Source of the DNA: Phycisphaeraceae bacterium
GTDB taxonomy: Bacteria; Planctomycetota; Phycisphaerae; Phycisphaerales; Phycisphaeraceae
Assembly: GCA_028277745.1 (NCBI GenBank)
Contig: JANQFR010000015.1
Span: 43,424-107,423 of the forward strand
Direction of reading: 5' to 3'
DNA: 64,000 nt
Position 1 is the first letter of the stretch. Each line of letters starts with the position of its first letter. Positions 37,054 to 49,717 of this stretch are shown piece by piece. Below the pieces are notes generated by a model. That model did no database searches and was not told the DNA's origin. It was given only the letters and a program-made list of their open reading frames with translations. The translations under genes and the position numbers were made by a program.

Positions 37054-37118
37054 GACCTTTCTCCGTCGCCTCCGGTTCACGCAGGGTTATCGGCCGATCC
37101 GCGGGGAGGCTTAACCCT

Positions 37119-39476
<2,358 letters not shown>

Positions 39477-39600
39477 GGATGTCTGCGATTGTAAAGCCCC
39501 GTGCCCCCGGGCGTCCCGCCGCATGCCGGCCGGCCAGCCACTACAATCGCTGGTTCCGTAACGGACCCATGACCTCCCCGTGGAATAACGCAGCCCTTCC

Positions 39601-42285
39601 GTGAATCCTCCTTCCCCGCCAGTCGGATCGCGCCCCGCCCCCGGGCCGGCGGCCGCGGGCCCGCCCCCGGGCGACGCGAAGCTGACGCCCGCCATGCGGC
39701 AGTACCACCGCTTCAAGCAGCAGCACCCCGGCTGCGTGTTGTTTTTCCGCATGGGCGACTTCTACGAGATGTTCTACGACGACGCGGTGCTGGCGCACAA
39801 GACCCTGGGCGTGACGCTGACCCAGCGCAGCAAGGGCCAGCCGATGGCGGGCGTGCCCTATCACGCGGTCGAGGGCTACCTCCGGCGGATGATCCAGGCG
39901 GGTCACCGCGTCGCGGTGTGCGACCAGGTGGAGGACGCGGCCCAGGCCAAGGGCGTGGTGAAACGTGACGTGACGCGGGTGATCACGCCCGGCACGCTGA
40001 CCGACGAATCCCTGCTGGACGAGGCCGCGGAGAACCCGCTGGCGGCGGTGGTGTTCCCCGACGACCGGCGGGCGGCGATCGCGTGGGCGGAGCTGAGCAC
40101 CGGGGCGTTCCGCACGCAGGTGGTCGACGCCGACCAGGCGGGCGACGAGCTGGCGCGGATCGGGCCCAGCGAGCTGCTGTACTGCGAGACCGCGACCGGC
40201 GAGGCCCCGCCCCGGGTCGAGGCCCTGACCGCGCCGCTCGGCTGCGCCGCGACCGGCCGGCCGGCGTGGCAGTTCCGCCAGGACGAGGCCGCCGAGGCGC
40301 TCAGGAAGCAGTACGGCGTCCAGCAACTGGCCGGCTTCGGGTACGCCGATGACGACCCCGCCATCGCCGCCGCCGGCGCCGTGGTCGCTTACCTCTTCGA
40401 GACCCAGCGCAGCGCCGACGGCGGCCGGCTCAACCACCTCGCCGCCCCGCGCCGGTTTGAACGCGCCCAGCACATGGTGATCGACCAGACCTCGCTCCGC
40501 AGCCTCGAGGTCGAACGCACCCTCCGCAGCGGCGAGGTCGGCGGCTCGCTGCTGGGCGTGCTCCAGGGCTGCGGCACCGCCATGGGCAAACGCCTGCTCC
40601 GCCAGTGGCTGTGCTACCCCCTGATCGACCGGGCGGCGATCGAAGACCGCCAGCGGGTGGTCGAGGCGCTGGTCAACGACCCGCGGTTCGACGATGAGCT
40701 GCGCGATGCGCTGGATCAGGTGCACGACATCCCGCGCATGATCGCCCGGCTGTCGGTCGGCCGGGCGTCGCCCCGCGACGTGGTGGGCCTGGGCCGCAGC
40801 GCGCAGCAGGTGCGCGCGGTCGTGGAATTGCTGGCCGACCGCCCGACGGTCAGGCCGTTCCACGACGCGATCGCCGGCGTGGCCGAGCCGCTGGAAACAC
40901 TGGGCAAAGCCATCCTCGACCGGTGTGTCGACGCCCCGCCGGCGCACCTCCGCGAGGGCGGGCTGATCCGCGACGGCGCGGACGGCCAACTTGACGAGTA
41001 CCGCGGCCTGCAGCGCGACAGCAACACCTGGCTCGCCCAGTACCAGCAGCGGCTCATCGAGGAAACCGGCGTCACGTCCCTCAAGGTCGGGTACAACAAG
41101 GTCTTCGGCTATTACATCGAGCTCACCTCCGCCAACCGCGACAAGGCGCCCGACGCCTGGACCCGCAAGCAGACCCTGAAAAACGCCGAGCGGTTCATCA
41201 CGCCGCAGCTCAAGGATTACGAGGGCAAGGTGCTCAGCGCCCGCGACCGGGCGATCGCGCGGGAGCAGACGCTGTTCACGCAGTTGTGCGACGCCGCCGG
41301 CGCCAGGGTCGACGACCTGCAGTCGTTCGCCGACACGGTCGCGGCCCTGGACGTGCTGGCCTGCTTCGCGCGTCGGGCCGCGCGGCATCGCTACGCCCGG
41401 CCGACGATCGTCGACGAGCCGACGCTCACGATCGAGGGCGGCCGCCACCCCGTGCTCGACGAGCTGCTGGGCGACCAGTTCGTGCCCAACGACGTGACCC
41501 TGGGCGACCCTGCGACCCTCGCGCTGATCACCGGCCCGAACATGGCGGGCAAGTCGACCTACATCCGACAGGCCGCCCTCATCACCCTGCTGGCCCACAC
41601 CGGCTCGTTCGTCCCCGCCGACGCCGCGACCATCGGCCTCACCGACCGCATCTTTACCCGCATCGGCGCTAACGACGAGCTCCACGCCGGCCAGTCCACC
41701 TTCATGGTCGAGATGACCGAAACCGCCAACATCTGCCACCACGCCACCGAACGCAGCCTCGTGATCCTCGACGAGATCGGCCGGGGCACCTCCACGCTCG
41801 ACGGCCTGTCGCTGGCGTGGGCCATCGCCGAGCACCTGGCCGCGCGGCGCAGCCGCTGCCTGTTCGCGACCCATTACCACGAGCTGACCACGCTCGCCGA
41901 GCGGTTCGCCAACGTCGCCAACCTCAACGTCACCGTGCGCGAGTGGCAGGACCAGATCGTCTTTCTCCACCGCATCGTCCCCGGCGCGACCGACCGCAGC
42001 TACGGCATCCATGTCGCCAAGATCGCGGGCCTGCCCGGCTCGGTGGTGGAGCGCGCCAACGCGCTGTTGCGTGACCTGGCGGTCAGTCACGAAGGCCCCG
42101 CGCCGGTTCCTGCGTCATCGTCATCGACGCCCGACGACCAACTCCCGCTGTTCCGCGAGTATCTCGACCACCCCGCTCTCGACGTGCTGCGCTCCGCCGA
42201 ACTCGACCGCATGACCCCGCTTGAGGCCTTTGATCTGCTCCGCCGACTGCGTCAGGAAGCCGAATCCGATCAGGCCAAGACCTGA
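39601..42285 (+). CDS. mutS: MutS, DNA mismatch recognition ATPase
   Basis: An 894-residue MutS with a GTG start at 39601. The mismatch-binding motif GDFYEMFYDDA is in the N-terminal domain, the connector and lever domains follow, and the ABC ATPase has GPNMAGKSTYIRQ (about residue 645), STFMVEMTETANI, LVILDEIGRGTSTLDG and LFATHYHEL. It initiates methyl-independent mismatch repair with MutL, which is not in this window. The C-terminal helix-turn-helix region is present. It is divergent from priA with 124 bases between their starts, which must hold both promoters. Confidence 0.97.
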   Translation: MNPPSPPVGSRPAPGPAAAGPPPGDAKLTPAMRQYHRFKQQHPGCVLFFRMGDFYEMFYDDAVLAHKTLGVTLTQRSKGQPMAGVPYHAVEGYLRRMIQAGHRVAVCDQVEDAAQAKGVVKRDVTRVITPGTLTDESLLDEAAENPLAAVVFPDDRRAAIAWAELSTGAFRTQVVDADQAGDELARIGPSELLYCETATGEAPPRVEALTAPLGCAATGRPAWQFRQDEAAEALRKQYGVQQLAGFGYADDDPAIAAAGAVVAYLFETQRSADGGRLNHLAAPRRFERAQHMVIDQTSLRSLEVERTLRSGEVGGSLLGVLQGCGTAMGKRLLRQWLCYPLIDRAAIEDRQRVVEALVNDPRFDDELRDALDQVHDIPRMIARLSVGRASPRDVVGLGRSAQQVRAVVELLADRPTVRPFHDAIAGVAEPLETLGKAILDRCVDAPPAHLREGGLIRDGADGQLDEYRGLQRDSNTWLAQYQQRLIEETGVTSLKVGYNKVFGYYIELTSANRDKAPDAWTRKQTLKNAERFITPQLKDYEGKVLSARDRAIAREQTLFTQLCDAAGARVDDLQSFADTVAALDVLACFARRAARHRYARPTIVDEPTLTIEGGRHPVLDELLGDQFVPNDVTLGDPATLALITGPNMAGKSTYIRQAALITLLAHTGSFVPADAATIGLTDRIFTRIGANDELHAGQSTFMVEMTETANICHHATERSLVILDEIGRGTSTLDGLSLAWAIAEHLAARRSRCLFATHYHELTTLAERFANVANLNVTVREWQDQIVFLHRIVPGATDRSYGIHVAKIAGLPGSVVERANALLRDLAVSHEGPAPVPASSSSTPDDQLPLFREYLDHPALDVLRSAELDRMTPLEAFDLLRRLRQEAESDQAKT

Positions 42286-42779
42286 ATCTTGAGGCCTACA
42301 AATCCTATAAGTCTGTGTTTAATCGAACGTTTTGAAAACACAGGCCGCGGGCTGGGAGATTCCCTCCCCAAAAAGCTGATCCGGGGAGGGTGTGACGCGT
42401 ATAATGATGGATGAAGAGCGGCTACTTTTGACTCTTGCACGAAAAGTTGAAAATAGCGAATTTTTTTATGCTTCTTTTGATGTTCCGGTATTGTGTGAAG
42501 CCTAGAGTTCAAGTAGATTAACCGCCTAAACATATTGCCCCCCCTCACGGCCCGTTCGGTGTTCCCCCCGCCGACGGGCCGACTTTTTTAGGGGCCTGCT
42601 TTCAGCGGTGATGAAGGGCTCGATTGTCTTCTGAATCAAGGGTTTTCGCTGATCTTACGGATTTCGTCTCCGTGAAGATGACCCGTTAAGCCATCCCCCG
42701 AGCCACCCGTCCAGAGCAGCGCGAACACGGCTCGCGAATAAGGGTAATTACTTATTTTTAGCCCGGGTAGTCCGGAGGT
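42286..42779. other. A+T-rich intergenic region, candidate noncoding transcript
   Basis: Nearly 500 bases between the convergent mutS and gatB genes have no credible gene. The region is much richer in A+T than its surroundings. TATAAT occurs around 42401, and TTGACT followed 17 bases later by AAATAG near 42427-42455 could be another promoter. A strong rho-independent terminator lies at 42548-42589. A plus-strand RNA of roughly 130-190 bases would fit between them. No match to a known RNA family (6S, tmRNA, SRP) could be made by eye. Confidence 0.4.
42548..42589 (+). terminator. Rho-independent terminator
   Basis: CGGCCCGTTCGGTG pairs with CGCCGACGGGCCG around a C-rich loop, with one bulged T, and is followed by ACTTTTTT. 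It ends plus-strand transcription 300 bases after mutS and may belong to mutS or to an independent small RNA. Confidence 0.8.
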
Positions 42780-44285
42780 TTAACGGAGTTTGTCCTGGAT
42801 CATCCCCCGGACGAGCTTGGGGTTAGCCTGACCCTGGCTGAGCTTCATGATCTGTCCGAGCAGGGCGCCGATGGCCTTGTCTTTGCCGCCCTTGATGTCC
42901 TCGACGATCTTGGCGTTCTTCGCGTCGGCGAGGACCTGATCGACGTAAGCCTCGAGCGCCCCGGTGTCGCTGACCTGGAGCAGGCCGCGCGATTCGGCCA
43001 GCGATTCGACCGACGCGTCGGCCTGACCGGGGTCGCAGCACAAGGCGAAGAGCTGATCCGCGGCGCTGGAGCTGATTTTGTCAGCGTCGGCGAGGGCGGC
43101 GATGTCGGCGACCTGCCGGGCGGTGATCGCCAACTCGTGGATCGCGACGCCGCGCTCGTTGGCGGTCTTGGCGCCGTAGTTGAGCAGCATCGTCGCCGCC
43201 CTGCGCGGCTCGACGCCCAGGGCGCACACGTCGTCATAGAAGCGGCACAGCCCCGGCTCGTCCATCAGGGCGGCGGTGTCTTTTTCGTTCAGGCCCAGGC
43301 CGTGCAGATATCGGTGACGCCGCGCCGCCGGCAGCTCCGGCAGGCCGGCCCGGATCGATTCGAGCCAGTCGTCGTCGACGAGCACGTCCACCAGGTCCGG
43401 GTCAGGGAAGTAGCGGTACTCGTCGGCGTCTTCCTTCTCACGCTGGCGGGTCGTGATCATCTTCGCGTCGTCCCACCCGCGGGTGGACTTGGCGCGGGCG
43501 CCCATCGTCTTGCCGGTTTTCAGCCATTCATCGATCTGGCGTCCATATTCGTGTTCGATCGCGCCGTGGACCGCGCGGAACGAGTTGAGGTTCTTGATCT
43601 CGACGACCGGCGTCTTGTAGACCTGGCCGTCGCGTTCGATGATCACGTTGATGTTGGGCTCGAACCGCATGTGGCCCTTCTGCATGACGCCTTCGGTGAC
43701 GTCGAGGTGGCGGCAGAGCTCGCGGAGCCGCTGGCAGAACGCGACGGCCTGGTCGGCGGAGGTGAAGTCGGGCTGGGTGACGATCTCGAGCAGGGGGGTG
43801 CCCGCGCGGTTGAGGTCGACGATGGAGTAGTCGATCGGGGCGCCGCCCGGGGCCTCGTGCAGCAGCTTGCCCGCGTCCTCTTCGAGGTGGGCCCGGATGA
43901 TGCCGATGCGGGTCGCGTCGTCGAGGTCGAACGCGCCGTCGTAGCACAGCGGCAGGTCGTACTGCGAGATCTGGTAGTTCTTGGGCAGGTCGGGGTAGTA
44001 GTACGACTTGCGGTCCCACTTGGTCTGGCGGGCGATCTTGCAGTTGAGCGCGAGCCCGACCTTGATCGACATCTCGACCGCGGCCTTGTTCATGACCGGC
44101 AGCGTGCCGGGCATGCCGACGACCACCGGGTCGAGCAGCGTGTTGGGCTCGGCGTCGAAGTATTCGCGGTGCGCGACGTTGGGCGCGCTGGTCCACATCT
44201 TGGAGCGGGTGGCGAGCTCGACGTGGATCTCGAGGCCGACCTTGAGGACCGCGTGGAGGTGTTGTTCGGGGTGGGACTGGGTCAT
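42780..44285 (-). CDS. gatB: Aspartyl/glutamyl-tRNA amidotransferase subunit B
   Basis: A 501-residue GatB. With GatA and GatC it converts mischarged Glu-tRNA-Gln (and Asp-tRNA-Asn) to the amidated form. Diagnostic sequence: VGLEIHVELATRSKMW at the start, YYYPDLPKNYQISQYDLPLC, HLEEDAGKLLHE, DLNRAGTPLLEIVTQPD and EIKNLNSFRAV, then the C-terminal YqeY-like tail ending GQANPKLVRGMIQDKLR. gatA and gatC are not next to it, so the complex is encoded at split sites. The gene converges on mutS. Confidence 0.97.
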   Translation of the reverse strand: MTQSHPEQHLHAVLKVGLEIHVELATRSKMWTSAPNVAHREYFDAEPNTLLDPVVVGMPGTLPVMNKAAVEMSIKVGLALNCKIARQTKWDRKSYYYPDLPKNYQISQYDLPLCYDGAFDLDDATRIGIIRAHLEEDAGKLLHEAPGGAPIDYSIVDLNRAGTPLLEIVTQPDFTSADQAVAFCQRLRELCRHLDVTEGVMQKGHMRFEPNINVIIERDGQVYKTPVVEIKNLNSFRAVHGAIEHEYGRQIDEWLKTGKTMGARAKSTRGWDDAKMITTRQREKEDADEYRYFPDPDLVDVLVDDDWLESIRAGLPELPAARRHRYLHGLGLNEKDTAALMDEPGLCRFYDDVCALGVEPRRAATMLLNYGAKTANERGVAIHELAITARQVADIAALADADKISSSAADQLFALCCDPGQADASVESLAESRGLLQVSDTGALEAYVDQVLADAKNAKIVEDIKGGKDKAIGALLGQIMKLSQGQANPKLVRGMIQDKLR

Positions 44286-44309
44286 GCGGGGGAGTGTAGC
44301 ATGCGCCCT

Positions 44310-44374
44310 TTAGCCCCGGGCTTCGCCCGGGGTCGGCTCGGCTTCTTTCACCCCCGGGCGGAGCCCGGGGCTAA
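44310..44374. repeat. Inverted repeat covering the last codons of the VKOR-DsbA gene
   Basis: A 23-base arm at 44310-44332 (TTAGCCCCGGGCTTCGCC...) returns as its reverse complement at 44352-44374 with one mismatch. The TAA stop of the VKOR-DsbA gene lies inside the left arm, and the encoded tail (GLRPGVKEAEPTPGEARG) comes from the repeat. The GCCCCGGGCTTC core resembles the 30-base palindromes at 32702 and 53753. Confidence 0.8.
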
Positions 44375-45491
44375 CGGGCGGCTGTGGTTTCAACCCGGTT
44401 TGTTCGGCGATGAGGGCGATGAGCTCGCCCGGCGAGGGCGGCAGGCCGCGGACGTGGGTGGGGCCGATGATCAGTTGAGGCAGGACGCCGCCGAGTTGGG
44501 CGAAGAGCGTGGCGTTGCGCGCGAGCTGGGCGTCGATCCAGGGGTCGGCCAGCGTTTCGTCGAGCGTGTCTTCGTCCACGTGCTCCAGGGCCAGCTCACG
44601 GGCGGCCTGCGGCGTGAGATCGGGGGCGAAGAACGCGTCGTGCACGGCGGCGAACGCGGCGGGGTCGGTCTTCCACACCGCCAGGGCGAGGCGTTGGAGG
44701 TCGCACGAATAGCGGTGGGCCGGCGTGTCTTGAGCGACGTGGGGGTTGCAGGCGCCAAGCGGCACGCCGACCGGCAGGACGGCGATGGCGTCGCCGAAGA
44801 CGCGTTGCGCCCGGGTCAGGTCGCGGTGCATGCCCCGGCAGAAGCCGCAGGTGTAGTCGAAGAACTCGACGAGGATGTAGGGCGCCTCGGCCGACCCCAG
44901 CAGCGGCAACTGCTCGGGCCGGATACGCGCCCCGCGGTCGCCGACGGCGATCGTGAGCGTGCGGCCGGGCCCGGGGCCGGTGTCGGCGAAGCGGATGGCG
45001 GATTCGGAGGCAGCGGGCGCGGCGCCGGGCAAGACGAACTGCACCGCCCCAAGCAGGGCGACGAGCGCGGCGCCCGCAACCAGCGGCTTCCACCTCGGCC
45101 GGCCCGCCGCCAGCAGCGCCGCCGCCACGGCGACGCCCAGGCCGTGGGTGATCATGCACAACACACAGAACGCCTGGATCACCACGGCCTGGAGGAGGAT
45201 GAAATAGGCCGCGGCGGCCAGCAGCAGCCCCGCGAGCATCTGCAGCAAAAAGCGGCCGGGCCTGGGCCGGCACGCCAGCGGGATCAGGACGATGTAAACC
45301 CCGACCGCAAGCAGCGCCACCGGCGCGCCCAGCACCCGGGCGTAGGGCGAGCGGAGGACCGTCTCGCAGCTCGACCCCGGTCCGCAGCCCGCCACGCCCG
45401 CCTGCGAAAGGGACGCCGCTGTCAACACCAGCGCCATCACCCCGGCGGGGAGGGCCAGCACGCAAGCGAGGATCAAAGCGACGCGCTTCAT
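44310..45491 (-). CDS. VKOR-DsbA fusion, periplasmic disulfide-forming enzyme
   Basis: A 393-residue fusion. The N-terminal half is a vitamin K epoxide reductase-type membrane domain with loop cysteines C36 and C42 (CGPGSSC) and the active pair C109-V-L-C112, plus four to five membrane segments. The C-terminal half is a DsbA/DsbG-like thioredoxin domain with C215-G-F-C218 (FDYTCGFCRG). In such fusions electrons pass from substrate cysteines through the thioredoxin domain to quinone. It likely oxidises exported proteins such as the surface proteins of this locus. It is divergent from nhaA across 56 bases. Confidence 0.9.
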   Translation of the reverse strand: MKRVALILACVLALPAGVMALVLTAASLSQAGVAGCGPGSSCETVLRSPYARVLGAPVALLAVGVYIVLIPLACRPRPGRFLLQMLAGLLLAAAAYFILLQAVVIQAFCVLCMITHGLGVAVAAALLAAGRPRWKPLVAGAALVALLGAVQFVLPGAAPAASESAIRFADTGPGPGRTLTIAVGDRGARIRPEQLPLLGSAEAPYILVEFFDYTCGFCRGMHRDLTRAQRVFGDAIAVLPVGVPLGACNPHVAQDTPAHRYSCDLQRLALAVWKTDPAAFAAVHDAFFAPDLTPQAARELALEHVDEDTLDETLADPWIDAQLARNATLFAQLGGVLPQLIIGPTHVRGLPPSPGELIALIAEQTGLKPQPPVSPGLRPGVKEAEPTPGEARG

Positions 45492-45547
45492 GGATCGGCG
45501 TCGATTATGGTACGGCAGCGGAACACCGGCCGCTGAGGGAGCCCGTC

Positions 45548-47119
45548 ATGAACCAGCCCGCATCCAACGCGCCCGCCGACCTCGCGCCCGCCTCCGAGCC
45601 CGAGTCACGGCTGTTGGGCGGCGTCCGCAAGTTCATGCGGATGGAGTCGGCGTCGGGGATCGTCCTGCTGGGCGTGTTGGCGGTGACGGTCGCGGTGGCC
45701 AACTCGCCGTGGTCGGATATCTACAACCGCGTGCTCGACAACGAGATCACGGTCCAGATCGAGAACGTGGTCAAGCTTGAGAAGCCGATGGTGCTCTGGG
45801 TGAACCAGGGGCTGATGGCGGTGTTTTTCCTGCTCATTGCGGCGGAGGTGAAGCGGGAGGTGATCGCGGGGGAGTTGCGGAGCCTGTCCCGGGTGGCCGC
45901 GCCGGTGGCGGCGGGGCTGGCGGGGATGGCTGTGCCGATGGGGGTATACCTGCTGGTGACCTGGATGAGCAGCGGCGCAGCCGGCTTCGACCCGCTGGCG
46001 TGGCGGGGCTGGCCGATCCCGATGGCCACCGACATCGCGTTCACCATGGGCGTGGTCACGCTGCTGGGCAGGCACGTGCCCCCGGCGCTCAAGGTGTTTC
46101 TGATGACGCTGTCGATCGTCGACGACATCGGCTCGGCGCTGGTGATCAGCATCCTCTATTCCACCGACCTGTCCACCACCTCGTTGTCCGGCGCGGGGGC
46201 CTGCCTTGTGGTGCTGCTGCTGTTGAACCTGTCGCGGGTCAAGCGGCTGGCGCCATATGTGCTCGTGGGGGTCGTGTTCTGGGTTTTCGTGATCAATTCG
46301 GGGATGACCGCGACGGTCGCGGGCATGGCGATGGGGCTGGCGATCCCGTTCAGGGGCAAGGGCGGCGCGACGGACCTTGAGGGGTCGCCGCTGCGTCGGA
46401 TCGAGACCTCGCTGCACCCCTGGGTGGCGTTCCTGATCCTGCCGCTGTTCGTGTTCGGCAACGGCGGGATCGTGTTCGCGGGGATCACGCGCGCGGAGCT
46501 GACCTCGCCGGTGATGCTGGGCGTCCTGCTGGGCATGGTCCTGGGCAAGCAGGCGGGGGTGTTCGCCATGACCTGGGCGCTGGTGAAGCTGCGGATCGCG
46601 AAGCTGCCGACGGGGGTGGGCTGGCGGCAGCTCTACGGGCTCTCGTGCCTGACCGGCGTCGGGTTCACGATGAGCCTGTTCATCGGCAGCGTCGCGTTCA
46701 TCCCCTCGCCCTTTGAAAACGACATGCGGATGGGGGTGTTGGGCGGCTCGCTGATCTCGGCGGTCTGGGGGTCGATCGTGCTGATCTTCTTCGCGCGGCC
46801 CAAGGCGCCGGCCGCCGCCCCGGCCGTCCCGTCTCCGGACCCACCTCCCTCCCCATCCCCCGCTGCGCCGACGGCCGAGCCGGAGGCCATGGCGGAGGAT
46901 GCAGAGGACGTAGAGGACGTTGGAGACGACCGCGCGGAAGATCCGGATCTTCACGCGGCTCCGCCGCGTTCAGAACCGGCTTCGGTGGAGGTTGAGGTTG
47001 AGCCCGATGCGGGCGAGCGGCTTGAGGTGTCGCACGAGGCGGAGGACACGATCGAAGACGAGCTGTTCGACGACACCGCCCCGGATGACGACGCCCCGCG
47101 CGACAAGCCGTCAGGCTGA
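45548..47119 (+). CDS. nhaA: NhaA Na+/H+ antiporter with acidic C-terminal extension
   Basis: A 523-residue antiporter. About twelve membrane segments and the NhaA marks are present: ATDIAFTMG with Asp162 and SIVDDIGS with Asp192-Asp193, at the same 30-residue spacing as E. coli D133 and D163-D164. [17 protein letters not shown] closes the core. About 110 extra residues at the end are rich in Pro, Glu and Asp and have no membrane segments. The antiporter exports Na+ in exchange for protons, which suits a saline habitat. Its last codons overlap the queC end by nine bases (convergent). Confidence 0.95.
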   Translation: MNQPASNAPADLAPASEPESRLLGGVRKFMRMESASGIVLLGVLAVTVAVANSPWSDIYNRVLDNEITVQIENVVKLEKPMVLWVNQGLMAVFFLLIAAEVKREVIAGELRSLSRVAAPVAAGLAGMAVPMGVYLLVTWMSSGAAGFDPLAWRGWPIPMATDIAFTMGVVTLLGRHVPPALKVFLMTLSIVDDIGSALVISILYSTDLSTTSLSGAGACLVVLLLLNLSRVKRLAPYVLVGVVFWVFVINSGMTATVAGMAMGLAIPFRGKGGATDLEGSPLRRIETSLHPWVAFLILPLFVFGNGGIVFAGITRAELTSPVMLGVLLGMVLGKQAGVFAMTWALVKLRIAKLPTGVGWRQLYGLSCLTGVGFTMSLFIGSVAFIPSPFENDMRMGVLGGSLISAVWGSIVLIFFARPKAPAAAPAVPSPDPPPSPSPAAPTAEPEAMAEDAEDVEDVGDDRAEDPDLHAAPPRSEPASVEVEVEPDAGERLEVSHEAEDTIEDELFDDTAPDDDAPRDKPSG

Positions 47120-47827
47120 GGGTTCGAGGACGGGGTCGGTTTGGCCGAGCTGTTCGAACGCGTGCTTACGGATCAGGCAGGCGTCGCAGCGGCCGCAGGG
47201 GCGTACGCCGGTGGGGCGGCCGGGGTCGGGGATGGGGTCGTAACAGGAGTGGGTGAGGCCGTAGTCGACGCCCAGGTCGAGCCCGCGTCGGATGATGTCG
47301 GTCTTGTGCAGGTCGATGAGGGGGGCGTGGATGGCGACGCCGCGGCCCTCGACGCCGGCCTTGGTGGCCAGCTGCGCCATGGCCTGGAAGGCGGCGATGT
47401 ATGCCGGCCGGCAGTCGGGGTAGCCGGAGTAGTCGACCGCGTTGACGCCGAGGAACACATCGCCGCTGTCGAGGACCTCGGCCAGGGCCAAGGCGTAGCT
47501 GAGGAAGATGGTGTTGCGGGCGGGGACGTAGGTGACGGGGATGCCGTCGGTCATGTCGGTTTCGTCGCGGTCCTTGGGCACATCGATGTCGTCGTCGGTG
47601 AGGGCGGAATGGCCGAAGGCGCGCAGGTCGATGACCGCGGTGCGGTGGGAGGCGGCGCCGAGGCGTTGGGCGACGAGGCCGGCGGCGATCAGCTCGGCGC
47701 GGTGGCGCTGGCCGTAGTCGAAGGTCAGCGCGTGGCAGGCGTGACCCTGCTCGCGCGCAATCGCCAGGGTGGTGGCCGAGTCCAGGCCGCCCGACAGCAG
47801 CACGACCGCGGGGCTCGGCTGACTCAT
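47111..47827 (-). CDS. queC: 7-cyano-7-deazaguanine synthase
   Basis: A 238-residue QueC, which makes preQ0 from carboxydeazaguanine in the queuosine pathway with ATP and ammonia. The P-loop [13 protein letters not shown] starts at residue 11, [12 protein letters not shown] and [17 protein letters not shown] follow, and the zinc cysteines are [15 protein letters not shown]. The ATG at 47827 overlaps the stop of the RDD-protein gene (ATGA), which fixes the start; the open frame extends far upstream only as antisense-like sequence. Other que genes are absent here. Confidence 0.95.
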   Translation of the reverse strand: MSQPSPAVVLLSGGLDSATTLAIAREQGHACHALTFDYGQRHRAELIAAGLVAQRLGAASHRTAVIDLRAFGHSALTDDDIDVPKDRDETDMTDGIPVTYVPARNTIFLSYALALAEVLDSGDVFLGVNAVDYSGYPDCRPAYIAAFQAMAQLATKAGVEGRGVAIHAPLIDLHKTDIIRRGLDLGVDYGLTHSCYDPIPDPGRPTGVRPCGRCDACLIRKHAFEQLGQTDPVLEPSA

Positions 47828-49629
47828 CGTTCCTCGTCCTTCGAATCTTTCTCTTCGGTCTTTTCCGGCTCCGGGGCCCGGGCGACCACGACGGTCCGGG
47901 CCACCATGTCGCCAAGGCGTTGGCGATACGGGCCGATCAACGGCAGCAGCAGCAGCAGCCACGCGATCAGGTCGAAGGTCTTGAGCAGGTTGCGGGCGAC
48001 CAGTTGCGCCGCGGTGGGCGCCTTGCCGTCCATCGCGGCCACGCGCAGCCGCATGACCCACTTGCCCAGCGAGCGTTTGAAGACCAACTCGCCGATCGTC
48101 ACGTGAACGAGGAAGACGCCGATCACGACGACGCCCGGCGCCATGCCCGGCCAGGTCATCCCGGGCCCGCGGCTGGTGGGCCACCGTTCGATGATCTGCT
48201 CGGGTCGAAGACTGAAAACCACCATCGCGATGAAGAGCCCCGGCGCGACGTCGATGAGCCCGGCGACCGCCCGGCGGCCGTGATCGGCGAGTGCGAGGTC
48301 GCTGGGCAGGTTCAGCATCGCGGACCCCGGGGTGCGGCGCCAGAAGGCGATGATCAGCGCGGTCGCCAGGACGAGCACGCCGATCTGGATCATGAACCCG
48401 GGCTGCTGTTCCAGGGGTGTGGGCTGGATCAGTTCCATCGGCTGGGGCGGGGCGACGACTTGGCCCAGCAGGTTCATCCGCGCCCAGAGCAGCGGCGGGT
48501 CGGCGCCGTCGTCGGCCGTGCCCAACGCGATGATCGCCGCGCTGGACTCGACCGGCGCAGCGGCCCACTGCCGGACCCCGCCGGGGGGCGCCAGCGACAG
48601 CTCGCCGATCGGGTTCACGCCGCTGGGCCGCAGCACGGTGAGCTGCGCCTTCACCTGGTCGGCGGTCGCGGGCTCGAGCTGCTGGGCCAGCACGAGCTGG
48701 CCTCCCACGCCGAGCGCAGCGAAGCGCGGCGTGTGATCCATGTCGACGTCCTGGCGGTTCCATTGGCCGTCGCTCCAGCGATACACCCAGAGGGGGGCGT
48801 TTTTCAGTATCGGCCGGACGACGAGCGTTGGCCGCTCGTCATCTTCACGGACGAAGGTCATCGCCGCGACGGCGGTGTGGGGCCAGTCGTCGGGCAGCTC
48901 GGTGACGCGCCACCGCCCGCGGTGCAGCTGCAACAGGGCGTCGGTCGGCTTGACGGTCGACTCCTCTTCGGAAGGAGGTTCGGCGGTCGCCGCGGGCGCG
49001 TCTCCATCTTCTTTTTCTTGGTTTTCATCTTCGGCTTCGGCCGGTTGGGTCGCGGCGGCGCGGCGGAGGGGGCTCAACTCCGAGCCCGGCGGCAGCCCCA
49101 GGGCGATGTCGATCGCGATCTCGCGCGGGTCGATCCCCGGCTCATCGGACGGCTGCGTGCTCGGGGCGGCGGGCTCCGACTCGGTGCGGACCAGCGCCCA
49201 CGGGCCTTCTTTCGAAGCCGTCAGCCCCCGCAGCGCGACACCCGCGGGCAGGCGGGGCCTGAGCCCGCCGACGTACCCCCAGCTCTGCTCGGCGTCGAGC
49301 CATTGCGCGTCGATCACCTGCACGGCGCCGTCGGTATAGACGATCCACAGCGATGCATCCGCCGCCGCCAGGCCGCCGGGCGCGAGCCGGCCGTGGAGCT
49401 TCTGCACCTCCTGCACGCCGTCGGCCGCGTCGGCCGCCGCGCGGTGATAGACCGCCAGGGACTTGGCGTCTTCATCCTGCATCGCCAGCCAGAGATGATC
49501 GCCGTCTCCCGCCGCCGCCAGATCCTGGCCGGCCGTCGGCGGGGCGCCCAGCAGGGACCACAGGCACATCACGCCGAGGACTTTCCCGGCGACGCTTCGG
49601 GCCTGCTGTGGTTTTTTCGTCATCATCAT
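47824..49629 (-). CDS. RDD-family membrane protein with periplasmic N-terminal domain
   Basis: A 601-residue protein starting at one of three consecutive ATGs (49629-49621), followed by a signal peptide ([19 protein letters not shown]). About 430 residues of beta-type sequence with many Trp, like a propeller, include an acidic, Gln/Glu-rich linker. A membrane segment ([15 protein letters not shown]) and a C-terminal RDD domain follow: [35 protein letters not shown] and [15 protein letters not shown] helices, then a charged end. RDD domains are found in ion antiporters and unknown membrane proteins. Translationally coupled to queC. Confidence 0.75.
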   Translation of the reverse strand: MMMTKKPQQARSVAGKVLGVMCLWSLLGAPPTAGQDLAAAGDGDHLWLAMQDEDAKSLAVYHRAAADAADGVQEVQKLHGRLAPGGLAAADASLWIVYTDGAVQVIDAQWLDAEQSWGYVGGLRPRLPAGVALRGLTASKEGPWALVRTESEPAAPSTQPSDEPGIDPREIAIDIALGLPPGSELSPLRRAAATQPAEAEDENQEKEDGDAPAATAEPPSEEESTVKPTDALLQLHRGRWRVTELPDDWPHTAVAAMTFVREDDERPTLVVRPILKNAPLWVYRWSDGQWNRQDVDMDHTPRFAALGVGGQLVLAQQLEPATADQVKAQLTVLRPSGVNPIGELSLAPPGGVRQWAAAPVESSAAIIALGTADDGADPPLLWARMNLLGQVVAPPQPMELIQPTPLEQQPGFMIQIGVLVLATALIIAFWRRTPGSAMLNLPSDLALADHGRRAVAGLIDVAPGLFIAMVVFSLRPEQIIERWPTSRGPGMTWPGMAPGVVVIGVFLVHVTIGELVFKRSLGKWVMRLRVAAMDGKAPTAAQLVARNLLKTFDLIAWLLLLLPLIGPYRQRLGDMVARTVVVARAPEPEKTEEKDSKDEER

Positions 49630-49717
49630 TGTCCGCGGGGCGTGTCCTGGGCCGAACAGGTTAGCAGTATTCGGGCGGGCCTGAACCGCGGGGAAGGGAG
49701 AGATATCATAGGCGCAT

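Noticed and set aside
39541..42090. 849-codon open frame on the minus strand opposite mutS
   Set aside because: It is antisense to a certain mutS; composition (Gly, Ala, Arg, Val, His runs) is that of a shadow frame in G+C-rich DNA.
47828..48763. 312-codon upstream extension of queC
   Set aside because: It runs through the RDD gene in another frame; the ATGA overlap at 47827 and the P-loop position fix the real start.
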